64,000 nucleotides of DNA from NCBI GenBank assembly GCA_027257055.1, contig JAPVLO010000232.1, positions 3,968,001 to 4,032,000 of the forward strand, in the 5' to 3' direction. Within the stretch, counting starts at the first letter, position 1, and each line of letters opens with the position of its first letter. Under the pieces are notes generated by a model, which was not told the DNA's origin, searched no databases, and saw only the letters and a program-made list of their open reading frames with translations. Both the position numbers and the translations under genes were made by a program. Below, piece by piece: positions 43,381-55,247 of the stretch. Origin of the DNA: Cephalopachus bancanus (lineage: Eukaryota; Chordata; Mammalia; Primates; Tarsiidae).

Positions 43381-46068
43381 AAAATCTTCAGCATATTTTA
43401 TTGAAGTGAAACAGATAAGGAGACTTCAGTAAAGACTGTGAGGAAGGGGAAATTAGGACAGAATTCCATAGAACTGGATTAGAGAGCAGTATTAAATGTA
43501 TTCATTTGTTGCATTTACTGTGGGTCAGACTACAGCTGAATTTCTTCAGTATAAATAATTTGACAAATAAGTGTTTGCAAGAACAAGTCCTAAAGAAATT
43601 GTTTTTATTCATATTTTTATGCCTCCTGTAGTGCTCACTACTTTCTCTTGTGAATATATACTTGTTCTTAACTTATATACATTGAAAGGATTAGGCATAG
43701 CTTTATGCCTTAAGTTAATTATGGTTGAATTTCTCTCTTCTTGTCTTACACTCCTTGTTAAAGTTCTTTTAAATCATTGCCACTAGGCAGTTTGTTACGT
43801 TGATAACAGCAAATGAATATCTGATTCTTCCTTTGCCCCAAAATGTCACTTCTCATTGATCACCAGAGCATCACTGAGAAGGAGCTGCAGCCAAGTCAGT
43901 ATTTATAGTTTTTCATTAGGCCTTAAAATGTTAAGAGTTGATGGTAAGGTGGGGAAGGGAGGGTCGTGTAGGGACCCTGATCCCTGCCTTGCAGCTTTGT
44001 GAACCTTATTTCCTGAAAGTAACCATTTGCCAGGCAGTTATCTGGAAAGTATTATTATTTCTGTGCCAGTATGTCCTGGGGCAATGTTTATTGAGACTTT
44101 CCATTGATGTTGTCATATGGAGTTCACTGAAGACAGCTTTTTATTTCAGAAATATAGATAACATTGAGAGTTATAGACTGTCTCAAGCATTTCTGACTAT
44201 TGAATCGATCAAAGAGTACCTTTCCTTGTTAGATTTAAGTTGGGTTTTCTGTCTTTCCCTTGGAAAGTGGTTGTGTTTGCTGGTAATTTGTCTTGATACA
44301 TAGTTCAAAGTCTCCTTACTCATTGCCTTTTGGCGATTTACAATTTACACTGTGTTCTACTATAACATGATGTGAAATTCTTTCATAAACTTCTTTTGGG
44401 CTCTTACCCCACTTCTTTATTCGTTGGCTAAAAACAATAACAAGGTTGACTTCTGTGGACAAGTCATCATACTGAGACCTTTAAGTGCTTCCAGTCCAAC
44501 CCTGGAAACATGTTCTTTTCTTCAGTGCGCCGCCATCTTGAATCGTGTCCACGATTGTTAGTAATGTTAGTAATACAAAGCTCTCCCCTTTTGGGGAAAA
44601 CCCATTTCATCTCTTAATAAAATTGCCTGTTAGATTTAGTGCAAAACACTGTCCCCTTCCAGCTTCACCTGTCCATTTCAGTTGTAGCCTTGGGGTTCTT
44701 ATGGAAATAGTCTAATCCCTGTTCCACAACAGTTCTTCACATATGTGGATGACAGGAGCACGGTTCTATTCTCGAAACCCTGATGGTTCCCTTAGAATTA
44801 ATTTCAAGAAAAACTAAAAAGAACACATGCAAAAACTTTCACTCCTCACTAAAACTTAAGGCAAGCTATAAGAAGAAATGTGTGAATGATTGACAGCTGA
44901 CTTGGTTACTCTCTATTGAGTAAATACATAATTATGTCATTTTATAAAAATCTTGTACTTTTGGAGAAGACAGTAATTTCACTAGTGTGTTGTATAATTG
45001 TTAAAACAATTTTATTTGTTTATTTTTCTCTAATCAATAGATTTTCACTCAGTTGACCTAAAATAAAAATGTTGTAAACTGCTCATTGAGGAAATTAGGG
45101 AAGGGAGAAATATATAAGATACTGCCAGATAAATGCTTATTTAGCCAGAAAGAGTCAGTGCCATCCATTCACAGCATATGCAGGAGCAGTGAAGAGGCCT
45201 CACTGTGCTCCCATTACTGAAATGGTGTTCTCTGGCATGACTGGAAGAGGATGCTTACATACAGGTGACCTTCTTTGGTCCTTAGGGATAGTAAGATTGT
45301 CTCAAGCTCTCCTTATGTTATTTTGTTTTTAGTTAGTTATTGATTTTTATTGAGCATTTAATTTAATGAGTCTTTTAAAAAAACTTTATGGTTTGGTAAT
45401 TTTTTAAAAAGGGTTGAAATACTCACAATCAAGCTTTATGGTTCCCTTTTCTAAATGTTTCCATATATCCAGTAGATAAATTCTCCCCTCACTACAGAAG
45501 ACCAACAAAACTTCCTTTTCTAGGTCTAAACTAGTCTAGACCCTTAGTTAAAGGAATAAGATTAATTAAATCTTAATCTGGAAGCTTCCCAGAGGAAGTT
45601 AAAGCAATTAACCTTTGGAAATAAAATGTTATAGCATTTAGATAATCATTGATAAATAATCATTAACTACTGTGATTACTTAGATTTAGGTGAAGGGAAT
45701 AAATGATGTAGCCTTTTGACTAAATAACAGCATGACTTCGGTTTCCTGTTAGTCTAACAATACTACTATTTCTAATAACCACAAAGCAAGAACAGTTTAA
45801 AAAACAAACAAACAAATGAAAATCACCCACAAGATCTCAAAGGCAGCTCAAACAGCTTCTTTGTGACCTTCTTTCCTACCTGTGTAGAACAAATGAGATG
45901 ATTAGAAACAGGGTAATAATTAATAGTGACAATGTGGAAATCTTGTTAAATAGATTTAAATTTATATTCCCTACCTGGGCAGGGACCTTATAGGGGAAAT
46001 CTTAGAGGTAAACAAATAGAATATCCAAGTATGAAGTCTTAGAATTAATTGTCTATGATGACTCTTTA
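43381..46068. other. single-copy non-coding DNA
   Basis: No repeat or exon supported. 44500-44640 has a 'cttaataaaattg' signal after a GC-containing patch (gccgccatcttgaa) and might be an LTR scrap. The 121-codon frame at 43938-44303 (+) has no recognised domain. Confidence 0.35.
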
Positions 46069-46080
46069 CCAAAATGTTTT

Positions 46081-46372
46081 TTGTTTATTTGTTTGTTTGA
46101 GTTGGAGTCTCTGTCGCCCAGACTGGAGTGCAGTGGCTGCTCCTGGCCGCCGCAGCCTTGACCTGCTGGGCTCCGGCAATCCTTCCGCCTCAGCCTTCCA
46201 AGTAGCTGGAACTACAGGCGCATGCTACCACGCCTGGCTAATTTTTTGATTTATTGTAGAGATGAGGTCTCACCAAGTTGCCCAGGCGGGTCTCGAACCC
46301 GCGGGCTCAGGCAATCCACTCACCTCAGCCTCCCAAGGCACGGGATTACAGGCTGAGCCACGGAGCCCGGCT
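46081..46372 (-). mobile_element. Alu, lineage-specific dimer with perfect T-arm-like B box
   Basis: A full antisense Alu. Target duplication ccaaaatgtttt on both sides (46069 and 46373). In sense it carries exact GCGGG-TTCGAGA-CCCGC (46286-46302) and undeleted caacttggtgagacc. The tail complement is (GTTT)n. Confidence 0.96.
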
Positions 46373-46486
46373 CCAAAATGTTTTAAATTCCGTCTATTCC
46401 CTTCAGATAATAGATTAGCAAGGTGGTATTAATGGTCCTGCCATATCTTCTGGGCATGGTTCCAGAAAAAAAAAAAAAAGCTTTTT

Positions 46487-46792
46487 AGGCCTGGTACAGT
46501 GGCTCATGCCTGTAATTCCAGTATTTTGGGAGGCTAACGTGAGAGGATTGCTTGAGCCCAGGAGTTCGAGACCAGCCTGGACAACAAAGCAAGATCTTGT
46601 ATTTATAAAAAAATTTTTTTTTAAAAATTAGCTGGGCATGGTGGTGTACGCCTGTAGCCCCAGCTACTCGGGAGGCTGAGGTAGAAGAATTGCCTGAGCT
46701 CAGAAGGTCAAGGCTGGGGTAGCCATGCTACTGCACTCCAACCTGGACAACAGAGTGAGACCCGGACTCCAAAAAGAAAAAGAAAAAAAAAA
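46487..46792 (+). mobile_element. AluJ-like, old
   Basis: A dimeric Alu with 'gcttgagcccaggagttcgagaccagcctggacaac' and 'ctcgggaggctgaggtagaagaattgcctgagctc'. Generic AluJ character, without the lineage-specific changes. Flanked by agcttttt on both sides. Confidence 0.92.
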
Positions 46793-47449
46793 GGTAGCTT
46801 TTTGACGTAATCATAGACAAATTGGTGAGCTGCAGGTGTTTCGGATTTGGCATGTCCTAGAATCTCTTGGGATGTCTATCTGGGTGTGTTTATGAGACCA
46901 TGGGCCCTCTAGCTCATCCTCTCTTCCTTCCCTTCTATCCCCTCCCTTCCTTCCTCTATTATTTGCTAAATTTTGAACATAGAGCAAAGAGTAAGACCAG
47001 TCCCCATTCTCATGGAGCTTGTGGTACAGAGCATTTTGAAAAGAATGCTCAACGTATCCGTTCTGAGCATTAAACTCTTGGGAACTGTGTGCTTGCATGG
47101 ATTAACTCACAGTAACAGGTAAACACTAGTATGGTGAGCTTTAGTCATTTTCTGGCAAATGCCATGGAAGACAGAAGCCTTTAGTAAAATTAAACGTTCT
47201 ACCTCCTTCTGTTAGATTTCATTTGACTTTATAAGGCTGACTTGATGATCATTACAAAATGAATCTAGTTGTTCAAATGGAAATGGGATTTCATGGGGTT
47301 TTTTACTTCAAGTTTTACTTAAAATATGAGCTACATTAAATAAAAGACCAGCACATTTTACATAAATAATAAAAAAAATTATAGTACTTTATCTTTTGCA
47401 TAATAACATTTCAATCAAAATGTGATGTGGTTTAAGAATTTGTAATGCT
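46793..47449 (-). mobile_element. L2 relic at 46950-47060, otherwise unassigned
   Basis: 'tttgaacatagagcaaagagtaagaccagtccccattctcatggagcttgtggtacagagc' is antisense L2. The rest of the interval is single copy. Confidence 0.5.
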
Positions 47450-47650
47450 TTTTACTATTGTGATAAAATAATAAACCATAACATCAAATTTCCTCAACTC
47501 CTGAAGTACACAGGTCAGTGGTGTTACTTCATTCACAATGTTGTGCAACCATCATCACATCCATCTTCAGAACTTTTTGTACCCCTAAACTGAAATTTCT
47601 ACTCATTCAACAGTAACTTCCCATTTCCTTTTTCATTACTTTCATTTCTT
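47450..47650 (-). mobile_element. L1M LINE fragment (antisense)
   Basis: 'aagtacacaggtcagtggtgttacttcattcacaatgttgtgcaaccatcatcacatccatcttcagaac' and 'cattcaacagtaacttcccatttcc' are the complement of old L1 3' sequence. Confidence 0.85.
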
Positions 47651-49007
47651 TTATGTGGGAAATACGTAAAGGAAAGTTCAGTATCCTTGGCTCTTTGTAA
47701 AGTAAGAGATATGATTTATTTCATAGATTACTTTATTCATTACTGGGATACGATGAAAAAAATCGTATACTGACTTCTAGAACTACTTAACTTGAAAAAC
47801 AACAGAGAAAGAGAAGGATAAAATAGTAATGTGTCTAACCAGGTAGAACACCCTCTGGTGCATTGGGCCCCATGGAATTTGTCGTGAGGCCTCAGGTGGC
47901 ATCCTGACTCTAACACTTAGCCTAGCTAGTTGCCTCGAGGCAAACTGCCTAGACTGGGTATCATGAAAGCTCGCCTTTTCTACCTCACATGTATGTTGTG
48001 AGGAACCAAGGAATTAATTAACCAGAATTCACATTTCAAATGTTAAGGTATATGTTCTTTATGTCACGTACTTGGATGTTTTCTACTGATTGCTTTTTCT
48101 TGCCAGTTCCGGCTACAGTTTTTGTCATTACATCTGACAAATCTAGATGTCACTCTCTAATTGTCGTTCTCCCTAAACTTTATTTTTCCTTTTAGTGCTT
48201 GTAACCTACCACATTTCTGTAGAAATGTTATAGTGATCTATTGAGATTCTTTGCCTTTCACTTCTAATTTCTCAGGATACTGTGCAAATGACAGAAAACG
48301 TAGCTTGTGACAGACAAATATGATATTTAAATAAAATTCTTAGAATCAAGAAAGTGCCTAAGTTAACAACTTTTTAAAAGGGCTATTTTACCAACTCCAC
48401 GATTGACATTCTGTCACTGCTCAGACTTTATTTCATTTTTGCTCAACTCAATATATGGATTTTTATACAAACCATTTACCAAGCACTAGACATAGCGCCC
48501 TTGGCAGATCAGAGTTGCAGAGGCGAGTTGTTTGTTACCCGCAGGAGAGCGTCATTGTATTCCTGGGACAGCTCCCGCTAGCTGCCCTGAGTGAGTTGGT
48601 GACACTCCAAAACTCAAATTATTGATGGAAACATCCCAAGTACTAGACAGAATTTAAAATTAAACCCTTTAAGCCCATGGAGTCATTATCACATTAAGCA
48701 GGGAGATGGTGATGGGTCATAAATTGGTTTTTCATTTTATTAAAACAGGACCTGGCAGAATGTAAATGGAATCTTTGAAGTTCGTTATCTCATGATAATT
48801 CTTCACTTTTTTTTTCAGGATGGTTATGAGGTTGAAACTTTAGATGGTCTCTAATTGTTGCTGTTAGGATCCATTTATTGGAAAAATTATATATAGAGAA
48901 AAATTTTATATATATATAATATATATATATATATATTTCCCTCAGTTTCTTATAGTTTCTGTGTGCCTTCCAGAAATGTGGGAACTTCATGATATTCGAG
49001 TTCTTTA
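47651..49007. other. single-copy; (TA)n at 48905-48936
   Basis: No repeat family apart from the TA microsatellite. A weak L2/MIR-like piece ('accatttaccaagcactagacatagcgccc') lies at 48470-48500. Confidence 0.4.
48905..48936. repeat. (TA)n microsatellite
   Basis: Two TA blocks separated by one interruption, self-complementary. Confidence 0.93.
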
Positions 49008-49105
49008 TAGGTTGTGTATTCCTAATCTGAAAATCGGAAATTGGAAATGCTCCAAAATTCCAAACATTTTGAACACTGACATGGCTCTCTGATAAGCATT
49101 TGCAT
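49008..49105. mobile_element. Tigger-type (TcMar) MITE fragment
   Basis: 'aggttgtgtattcctaatctgaaaatcggaaattggaaatgctccaaaattccaaacattttgaacactgacatg' matches the end of a Tigger-type MITE (consensus 'aggttgagtatcccttatctgaaatgc...tccaaaatcc'). Confidence 0.8.
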
Positions 49106-51099
49106 TTTACATTTCTGGACTGGGTGTGCTAAGCCAGTAAGGACATATCTCACCTGTTCCTTGTTCTTGTGGACACTCACGGTGGTAGGATCCCAGTGTT
49201 TCCTTCCACCTTCCAGACTGTTCCCTGTCTCTGCCCTCGTTAGACTCCTCTTCCCCTTCTCATTTCTAAAATGATACTTCTGCTCAAGTTATCAACCCAG
49301 GCAGGTCTTCTAGCCTTTGTAACCTAGAGTAGTGGTCCTGTGTCTTTGCTTTACAATTAAATTTATGTAATCCCACCCTGCTTTCTCCCCAGACTCACAA
49401 TCCTCACTGTGAACTGCCTTCCAGCCACCTTTAATTTGCATATGCCATTGACATTCATGTCCTGGTAAGAGCTTATCTTCTTGGTTGACTTTTTTTTATT
49501 TCTAGCTTCTGTTTACTCAGCTTTCTGTTTGCCACTGACAGTTATAACCTAAAACCTATAGATTCTGTCCTAGGAATTGTTTCTTGACTTGCTATTTTCT
49601 TTAATATTTCCAAAGTCACCAATCTTATTCTGGCTGCATGTGAACAGTTAAGTCATCTGCTTGCTGGTCTTTTCTGTGACCACACCTGCTGTTGTGCCAC
49701 TCCTCAGGTGCAGCCCCAGTCTTTCTGCTGTCTTTTAGAAGCCTTCTATGGTTCCTCATGGACTGTAATCTATACCAACAACTAGGATGACATTCCAGCA
49801 CGTGGCAGTATTCCGGACAGCATTTTCCGCCCTTCCCATCTCTCTTCTGCCTAGACTGTGCCCCACCTAACTCAGGCTGCTTGCTGTTCCAGCCTCTCCA
49901 TGTTTTTTTGACATCTCTTTTCTAATATAAGTGTTGTTCTACCTTATGAAGCTTATTAATTTTCCCTGATTCCCTTAAGCAGGAAGATTTTTGCCATAAA
50001 TGTTCTAGGCTGTGTGAATCCTTCTCATGTTAATTGACTTTTAAATTCAGTGCAGGGCTAGTAGCTTAAGGTTTCTGGTTGCTTCAGTGTCATTTATCCA
50101 GGTTATAATTTGTTCATTAGAAGATGACTTGTGGCTGATTTTGATGTATGTGACATTCTAGGTACTTTGTGTAGAAAGATGCTCTTTCCCTCAAACTCTA
50201 CGAGGCAAAGATGAGGTTTTTCAGTTTGGGTGTTTGTTTTTTCAGAGACAACTTCCAAGTTTTTATAGGCCACAGTCTGTCTTCTTAGTGTCTACCTTTT
50301 GTGAAATATGCCATTCAGCCTTTGAGTTAAATGACCAAAAAAAAATCCTAGAAAGCTGGACCCGTGTACTTTTAGATTCTTTTAACTTTACATGCTTTCT
50401 GTGCCTTGCGATTATTACATCCAGATTGTCCTGCTATCTTGAAAGAAATGAAATTTCTCAGCAGTAGCAAACAACAACGTTGATCTACTTGAGACTGTTA
50501 ATGACTCATTTATAATGCCAGCAGGCACATGAAGGCTAGAAAAATTAAATGTACAGCATCATTACCTTTGCAGTTAGCATTGCGGGCAAGTGGCAGAGTG
50601 CTTAGTGCAACATTTTACAAGAAGAGAAGAACTCCTCTGGAGGATGAGCTTTAGAGGTGAGGGTATGGATAATGGGACAGCAACTTGAGAACTTGTCCCT
50701 GTTGGAGCTGCCTTCCACGAAACACTCTTTGGGGCTAACGATCAGACTCTGCATGTGTGCGGAAGCGCCCTTGTCATTGTGATCTGTTTTGCATAGATAC
50801 TTTTGGACATGTATTATTGGAATTTTGAGAACATTTTTTTCAGAGAACATGATTTAAAGTCTTTTTAAAAGTGTAGTTATTAGAAATTATCTAAACTATT
50901 AACTTCTTCTAATTTGAAGAGAATATCACTGATGTCTCCAGAGAAGCTGCAGAAAGGCGCTTGGGGGCCTGTGAGCCCGTGGGCCTGTGCGTTTCCAGTT
51001 CCAAACCATCTTGTCAACTCTACTCCATGTGAATCATGTTCCATGAACATACTCTAGACTAGTCTTCCTTTTGATATGTGGAGGATGTTTATAAAGTAG
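49106..51099. other. single-copy non-coding DNA
   Basis: Nothing recognised over about 2 kb on either strand. Confidence 0.4.
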
Positions 51100-51950
51100 C
51101 AGGATGGCTGCCATGGTTGGTGGCTGTGGAAGAGCATGAAACTAACCAGCCCAAAAGAGACAGAAGCCGGGCCTGAAGTCCAAAGTGGACCCTACATTGT
51201 CAGGTGTCGTGTGGATACAGAGTGACCATGGCGGTCTAAAAACCACTGCCTCTACTGTTGCTGCCTTTTCTGAACACCCACTCTTGTGTGGGGCTGTACA
51301 CTCTCTACCAGAACAGCGAAAGCCAGGATAACATTGGCCGTCAAGACATCTACCTACCTTACAGAAGCACTTGTGGGAGAGGGGGATGTGTAAAAAGAGA
51401 ATTGCTATGGGAACTTGACTGTAGGCAATGGCAGGATCTGCTTAAACCATCTCTGCCAGGTCATCTTCACAGCTCCTGCTGTGCCTTGAAGTCCGCAAAG
51501 CAGGCCACCCGGAGCAGGAGAGGAATACACAATCAGGGAGAGCAAGGACAAGCTGAAACCCAAGAGCCTGGGTTGGGCCTCATATCAGCTCCCATGGCCT
51601 CCAGCCCCTGGGGCATGGGCATCTGCAGGAGAAGCCCCATGGAGTGAGAGTGCCCTGGCTTGGGACTCAAGCCAAGGGCACTCTCTGGAGTCCTGAGGCA
51701 GCTGAAGGAGAACCAGGAAAGTTGGAGCAGCTGCAGCCGGGCCAGGTGCCCCAAGCTGAGTTGTTGAGCAGCAACATTGAGGCCACAGCTGCTGCGTGCA
51801 TATGGCACAGTGGCACTGTGTCACTTCCCCCTTCAGCACAGCAAGCAAAAGTGTCTGCAGCCCACCCTCACCCAAACACACAGAGAAGAGAATTCTGGGA
51901 CATGCACTTCAGCCTGCCAAGTTACAAAGACACCATGATCATAAATTAGC
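51100..51950. other. GC-richer unassigned block with open frames
   Basis: Composition shifts to more GC than its surroundings. Open frames occur on both strands: 129 codons (+, 51258-51647), 101 codons (+, 51644-51949), 98 and 91 codons (-). None shows a domain, signal peptide or membrane segment I recognise, and mutual overlap argues against simple coding. It contains ccctggcttgggactcaagccaaggg, an inverted pair (51650-51675). It may be an unrecognised retroelement interior or an untranslated exon. Confidence 0.35.
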
Positions 51951-52909
51951 CTTCTGTATAACTTCCTTGTCATTTTCAAAACATAATATTCTGCAGCCAA
52001 ACTTTTTCCAACCTTCCTGTAACATCTAGATGAGGAAATTTGAGGCATAGCCATTTATTTAATTACTGAGAGTCCTGTAGCCTAACTCATTGTATTTATG
52101 GGTAAAGGATTCCAATGAGGCAAAATTAAGAGTAAATAAATTAAGGTATGGGGGAATTTTTAAAAAACTTTTATCATCAGTTTATGACATCAATTCTATA
52201 ATATTTCATATTATAGTATAGTTTGATTTGAGAAATGAACTTTGGCAAGCAAAAAGGTAGTATAAGCATATTAATAGTCAGTAATCCTTGTTCTCTCCAG
52301 TAACCACATCAAATGAAATTCTGCGGAGTGTAAAAAACCATTAGAACTCAACAAGAGGAGCTGATGTGCGTTAGCTTGCTCACTGTAAGCAACAAGTAAG
52401 CATATGACCATTTTAAAGCACCAGGACCAATTTATCCACACATTTTACTTGTAAGAGCCAGTGTGCATGTTAGCACATGGATGCAGAGGAGTAATAAGAC
52501 ATGTCCCTTAAGCCACAGTTCTGTATCCATCATTACCTGCTGGGACAGTGGTTAGCGTGCATCATGATGCAGTCCACCTGCCTTTATAGTGATGCCTGCT
52601 CAAGAGAGTCTCTACTTAAAAAGCATTCTCTGGAAACACCCCACCACTGTCGGGCATGGTTTGTAGGTTGCCTTTCATTAGATATAGTCTAACCTTTTTT
52701 CCCACAATGACAATATAAAATGTTTCAAAAGCACACATTTCAACAAATTGGTTTTCCTCATGACAGTTATTTGTCTTTCTGGTTAACACTATTATTAACA
52801 ATTAGTACTTTCTAACCAGTGATATTTTTTCTCATTCTCCTTACAATAATAATTCTATCTCATGATATACAGAAACATTATATATGTCCATTAATGTGAT
52901 CCTCCAGCA
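51951..52909. other. single-copy non-coding DNA
   Basis: Nothing recognised. Confidence 0.4.
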
Positions 52910-53044
52910 ATGATGGCCATGCTAGACAGTAGGTATAGGTTATCCATGGGATGATTTCCCTATTACACACTAGGCATAGGTTATCCATGGGGATGATGAC
53001 TCTGTTGGACAGTAGGCATAGGTCATCCATAGGGATGATGGCCC
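52910..53044 (+). repeat. 42-bp tandem repeat, three copies plus a partial
   Basis: Units start atgat at 52910, 52951, 52993 and 53035 (periods 41, 42, 42). Shared core: gacagtaggcatagg-t-atccat-ggg. I recognise no known family. Confidence 0.9.
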
Positions 53045-53049
53045 ATCTA

Positions 53050-53150
53050 GTTGAAACAGTTATACACAGAGTAATTAGTGGAGCTAGGACTTAAATCCAA
53101 ATCATGCAACAAGAGATTCAAGGTCCTTTCTATTACCCCATGCTTAGAAG
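53050..53150 (-). mobile_element. MIR SINE fragment between the inverted units
   Basis: 'cacagagtaattagtggagctaggacttaaatccaaatcatgc' follows antisense MIR (cacacagctagtaagtggcagagctgggatttgaacccaggc). Confidence 0.65.
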
Positions 53151-53440
53151 TCAATAAAAGCTGCCATTCAATTTCTGGAAGATGGCTGTCCATTCTTTTC
53201 TCTCATCTTTGTTTCCCCTAGCCCTGTCTCCTACAGCCTCCTCCCTCAGGGTCTTGGCCTCTCTTCCCACCCTTGTCTTTCTAAGCAAGGGTCTGCTCTT
53301 CTCTATACTGGCTCATGTCTCTCTACTGTTCCAGCTCTGCTGCTTCCATTATGTTTTAAGATATTGTTATGATATAATTTCTTTTATAGAAATATGAGAG
53401 GAACAAGATGTTAAGTTGGCTAAAGAAACAGTCTTAGACA

Positions 53441-53496
53441 GGGCCATCATCTCTATGGATAATCTAGGCCTACTGTCTGGCATATTGTATCATCAT
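53441..53496 (-). repeat. inverted copy of the 42-bp unit
   Basis: Its reverse complement matches the third/fourth units at 53009-53045 in 33 of 37 positions (gacagtaggc, atccata, gatgatggccc). It lies about 400 bp downstream in opposite orientation. Confidence 0.88.
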
Positions 53497-54900
53497 TACT
53501 GGAGTGCTTCTCTCCACTAGACAATGACCTTTTAAAAAAAAAGCCTAGGCCATCCCTGCCTTTGTATTCTACCATCTGGGACTTCGTGGGCACTCAGAGA
53601 ATGCTATCTGGGCCACTGAGACGCTGTCAGGGTGCTCTAATTAAGCTCTGTGCATAGTCCAGTATTGCTTTATAGAAATAGGTGATTCTAAATCCTAAAG
53701 ATATTTTTCAGCTTTTATTTTTGAACCTTAAATATTTTATAAGGTACCTGAACTAACATTTCACAAAGCATGTTGGAAACCTTTATTATGGATGCATGTC
53801 TGTTGTCTAATGTTTTTCATACTGTTGTGCAGATTGTAATATGACTTGATTTCTCAATACCTTTCAATGAATTGTTTGCCATTTACTGATCTGGATTGGT
53901 GATATACTTATGCCTGTGACTAGCTGATTACAAGGATGCCCTCAGGGACTGATGAAATTGTTTTGATAGAATCCATTTGTCCTTTCCCTAAGTGACCCCA
54001 AAGTCTGTGGATTGTCGCTTTACAGTCAATGCACTGTTGCTGTCATTGCAATCCCCTTTGTAGTGACTCGACTCCTTCTGCTCCTTGTGTTGCTGCTCCC
54101 ACTGCTCACACACCACCTCTGCTGAACACTAGTCCTGCACCCTCCTTTTTAGTCCACTGATTCTCTAGTCACCTTTTCCTTTGTATCCATTGGATTCTTT
54201 CTCCTGCCACCCTCCCAGGCGTCTTGGATTTTGCAGCACTAACGCTGTTGTTGGGGCTGTTGCTAGCCCTTGAGGAGTTCCCTTTTGAGATATTCCTGGT
54301 TATTTTTGGCGTTGCCGACTACTCCTGCTTTATGTCTTTCTTAGAGTTGCTCAAAGAGATAAAGTAAAACAGAATGCAACATGACACCCTGGTTTATCAG
54401 TGTCTTCTTGGCGCCTAGAAAACTGATTTGCAGCCAACTTTACAAAATTGTGTGTACTTGTAGTGTGCTGCACCTTGATAACAGTTTAAGACTGTTCGCT
54501 TACAAGATATTACTAATGTTCCAGCAAACTTGGGACTTCTGAGAAATCAAAAAATTTAAAGTACTTCAGAAGTAAGTATTTTTAAAGCAAGTTTTGTGCC
54601 TTACAGCAAGAATACTTTCTCCCGGAATCTGTTAAAAAAGCATTTGTCAATGATACATTAATATTCAGGACAGTCCATCCAATATTGCTTGACTTATTTT
54701 TTCCAAGTTGAGACTTTAATACAATGGCATTTCAGAGGAAGCACACGCAGTCCCAACCGATGTCGCCTTCATCCCTGGCTGCTCATCTCCCGGAGCTGAT
54801 GACCGTGTGTTTGAATGGAACATGTGCTGGAAATAGGGGAAATGTATTATTTTAACATCAAGAGAGGAACAAAGAAACAGGGGCTGTTTTGCTTTTCCCA
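53497..54900. other. single-copy; weak L2 trace at 53515-53610
   Basis: 'ccactagacaatgacc...catccctgcctttgtattc' is L2-like. The rest is unassigned. Confidence 0.35.
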
Positions 54901-54919
54901 GCTGCCCTCTGGTGGCAAA
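54901..54919 (-). promoter_or_regulatory. candidate CTCF binding site
   Basis: gctgccctctggtggcaaa contains CCCTCTGGTGGC, an exact match to the CTCF core in reverse. On the minus strand it reads GCCACCAGAGGGC. It lies in single-copy sequence about 30 bp from an Alu insertion. A motif match only; occupancy is unknown. Confidence 0.6.
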
Positions 54920-54950
54920 GGCACAATAGGCAGCAGATGTTTGACGGAGA

Positions 54951-55247
54951 TTTTTTTTTTTTTTGAGTTGAAGTCTCACTCTTTGTCGCCCAGGCTGGAG
55001 TGCAGTGGCATGCTCACGGCCACCGCAGCCTCGACCTGCTGGGCTCAGGCAATCCTTCTGCCTCAGCCTTCCAAGTAGCTGGAACCACAGGTGCACAACA
55101 CCATAACTGACTTGTTTTTGTGATTTATTGTAGAGACAAGGTCTCACCAAGCTGCCCAGGCTGGTCTTGAACCCTCAGTCTCAGGCAGTGCTCTCACCTC
55201 GGGCTCCCAAAGTGCTGGGATTACAGGCTGAGCCACCGCGCCCAGCC
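54951..55247 (-). mobile_element. Alu, older/intermediate tier
   Basis: A full antisense Alu with 'cttgaaccctcagtctcaggcag' and 'gggattacaggctgagccaccgcgcccagcc'. Short ggagatt repeats flank both sides. Confidence 0.93.

Noticed and set aside
51258..51647. 129-codon plus-strand frame considered as a gene
   Set aside because: No domain or splice context, and it overlaps other frames on the opposite strand. Kept only as an unexplained GC-richer block.
53182..53397. 71-codon plus-strand frame with a hydrophobic N-terminus
   Set aside because: It lies in pyrimidine-rich sequence between inverted repeats, has no recognised domain, and hydrophobicity follows from the T-rich composition.
54716..55150. 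144-codon open frame on the minus strand
   Set aside because: Largely Alu-derived.
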